Positions 13,650-13,660 of a stretch of DNA of 13,660 nt are shown here, in pieces. The stretch comes from an uncultured Clostridia bacterium. GTDB taxonomy: Bacteria; Bacillota; Clostridia; TANB77; CAG-508. How positions within the stretch are numbered: position 1 is the first letter of the stretch; every line of letters starts with the position of its first letter. The notes under the pieces are model-generated. The model was not told the DNA's origin and searched no databases. It saw nothing but the letters and a program-made list of their open reading frames with translations. The DNA lies in NCBI GenBank assembly GCA_947631725.1, contig CANRML010000022.1:1-13660 (forward strand). Reading direction: 5' to 3'. Both the position numbers and the translations under genes were made by a program.

Positions 13650-13660
13650 TTTGAAGCATT

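Overview
The window is very AT-rich DNA with strong Shine-Dalgarno (SD) sites of the AGGAGG type, sigma-A-like promoters and tightly packed genes that mostly lie on the minus strand. The proteins are rich in Lys, Asn and Ile. The set of families (GGGtGRT protein, NifU-like scaffold, YezG-type immunity protein, Rcl-like hydrolase, short CysE) points to a low-GC Firmicute, most likely a clostridial gut lineage. I cannot name a genus.

Layout, left to right. (1) 1-819, minus: apt (adenine phosphoribosyltransferase) followed by the 5' part of dapA, which runs off the left edge; the dapA SD lies in the last apt codons. (2) 917-1423, plus: a short serine acetyltransferase (cysE). (3) 1431-1952, minus: a YgjP/DUF45 metallopeptidase-like protein whose HExxH motif reads HQYCH. 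(4) 2132-4489, minus: an accessory pocket with an unrecognised 284-residue protein, a probable structured RNA ending in a terminator-like hairpin just ahead of that gene, and a PD-(D/E)XK nuclease-like protein whose C-terminal 42 codons are split off by a frameshift at an A7 tract. (5) 4689-6811, minus: a three-gene translationally coupled operon of a NifU/IscU-like scaffold with four cysteines, a DNPH1/Rcl-like nucleotide N-hydrolase and a GGGtGRT-family protein. (6) 6883-11017, minus: the lower-glycolysis genes pgk, tpiA and gpmI with a YezG-type immunity protein appended. (7) 11122-12786, minus: a membrane-anchored protein with an FGE-sulfatase/C-type-lectin-like domain, whose C-terminus resembles targets of diversity-generating retroelements. 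(8) 12971-13294, plus: a small XRE-family repressor with a perfect 18-bp palindrome over its promoter. (9) 13296-13589, minus: an unrecognised protein whose leader can form two competing hairpins around the SD.

The housekeeping parts are pgk-tpiA-gpmI (glycolysis), apt (purine salvage), dapA (lysine and cell wall) and cysE (cysteine). The best candidates for undescribed biology are the scaffold/N-hydrolase/GGGtGRT operon, where a conserved acidic residue of the hydrolase is replaced by Leu, and the nuclease plus structured-RNA plus unknown-protein pocket at about 2.1-4.5 kb. No tRNA, rRNA, CRISPR array or insertion sequence was seen. Functions are inferred from motifs read by eye; no database search was run.
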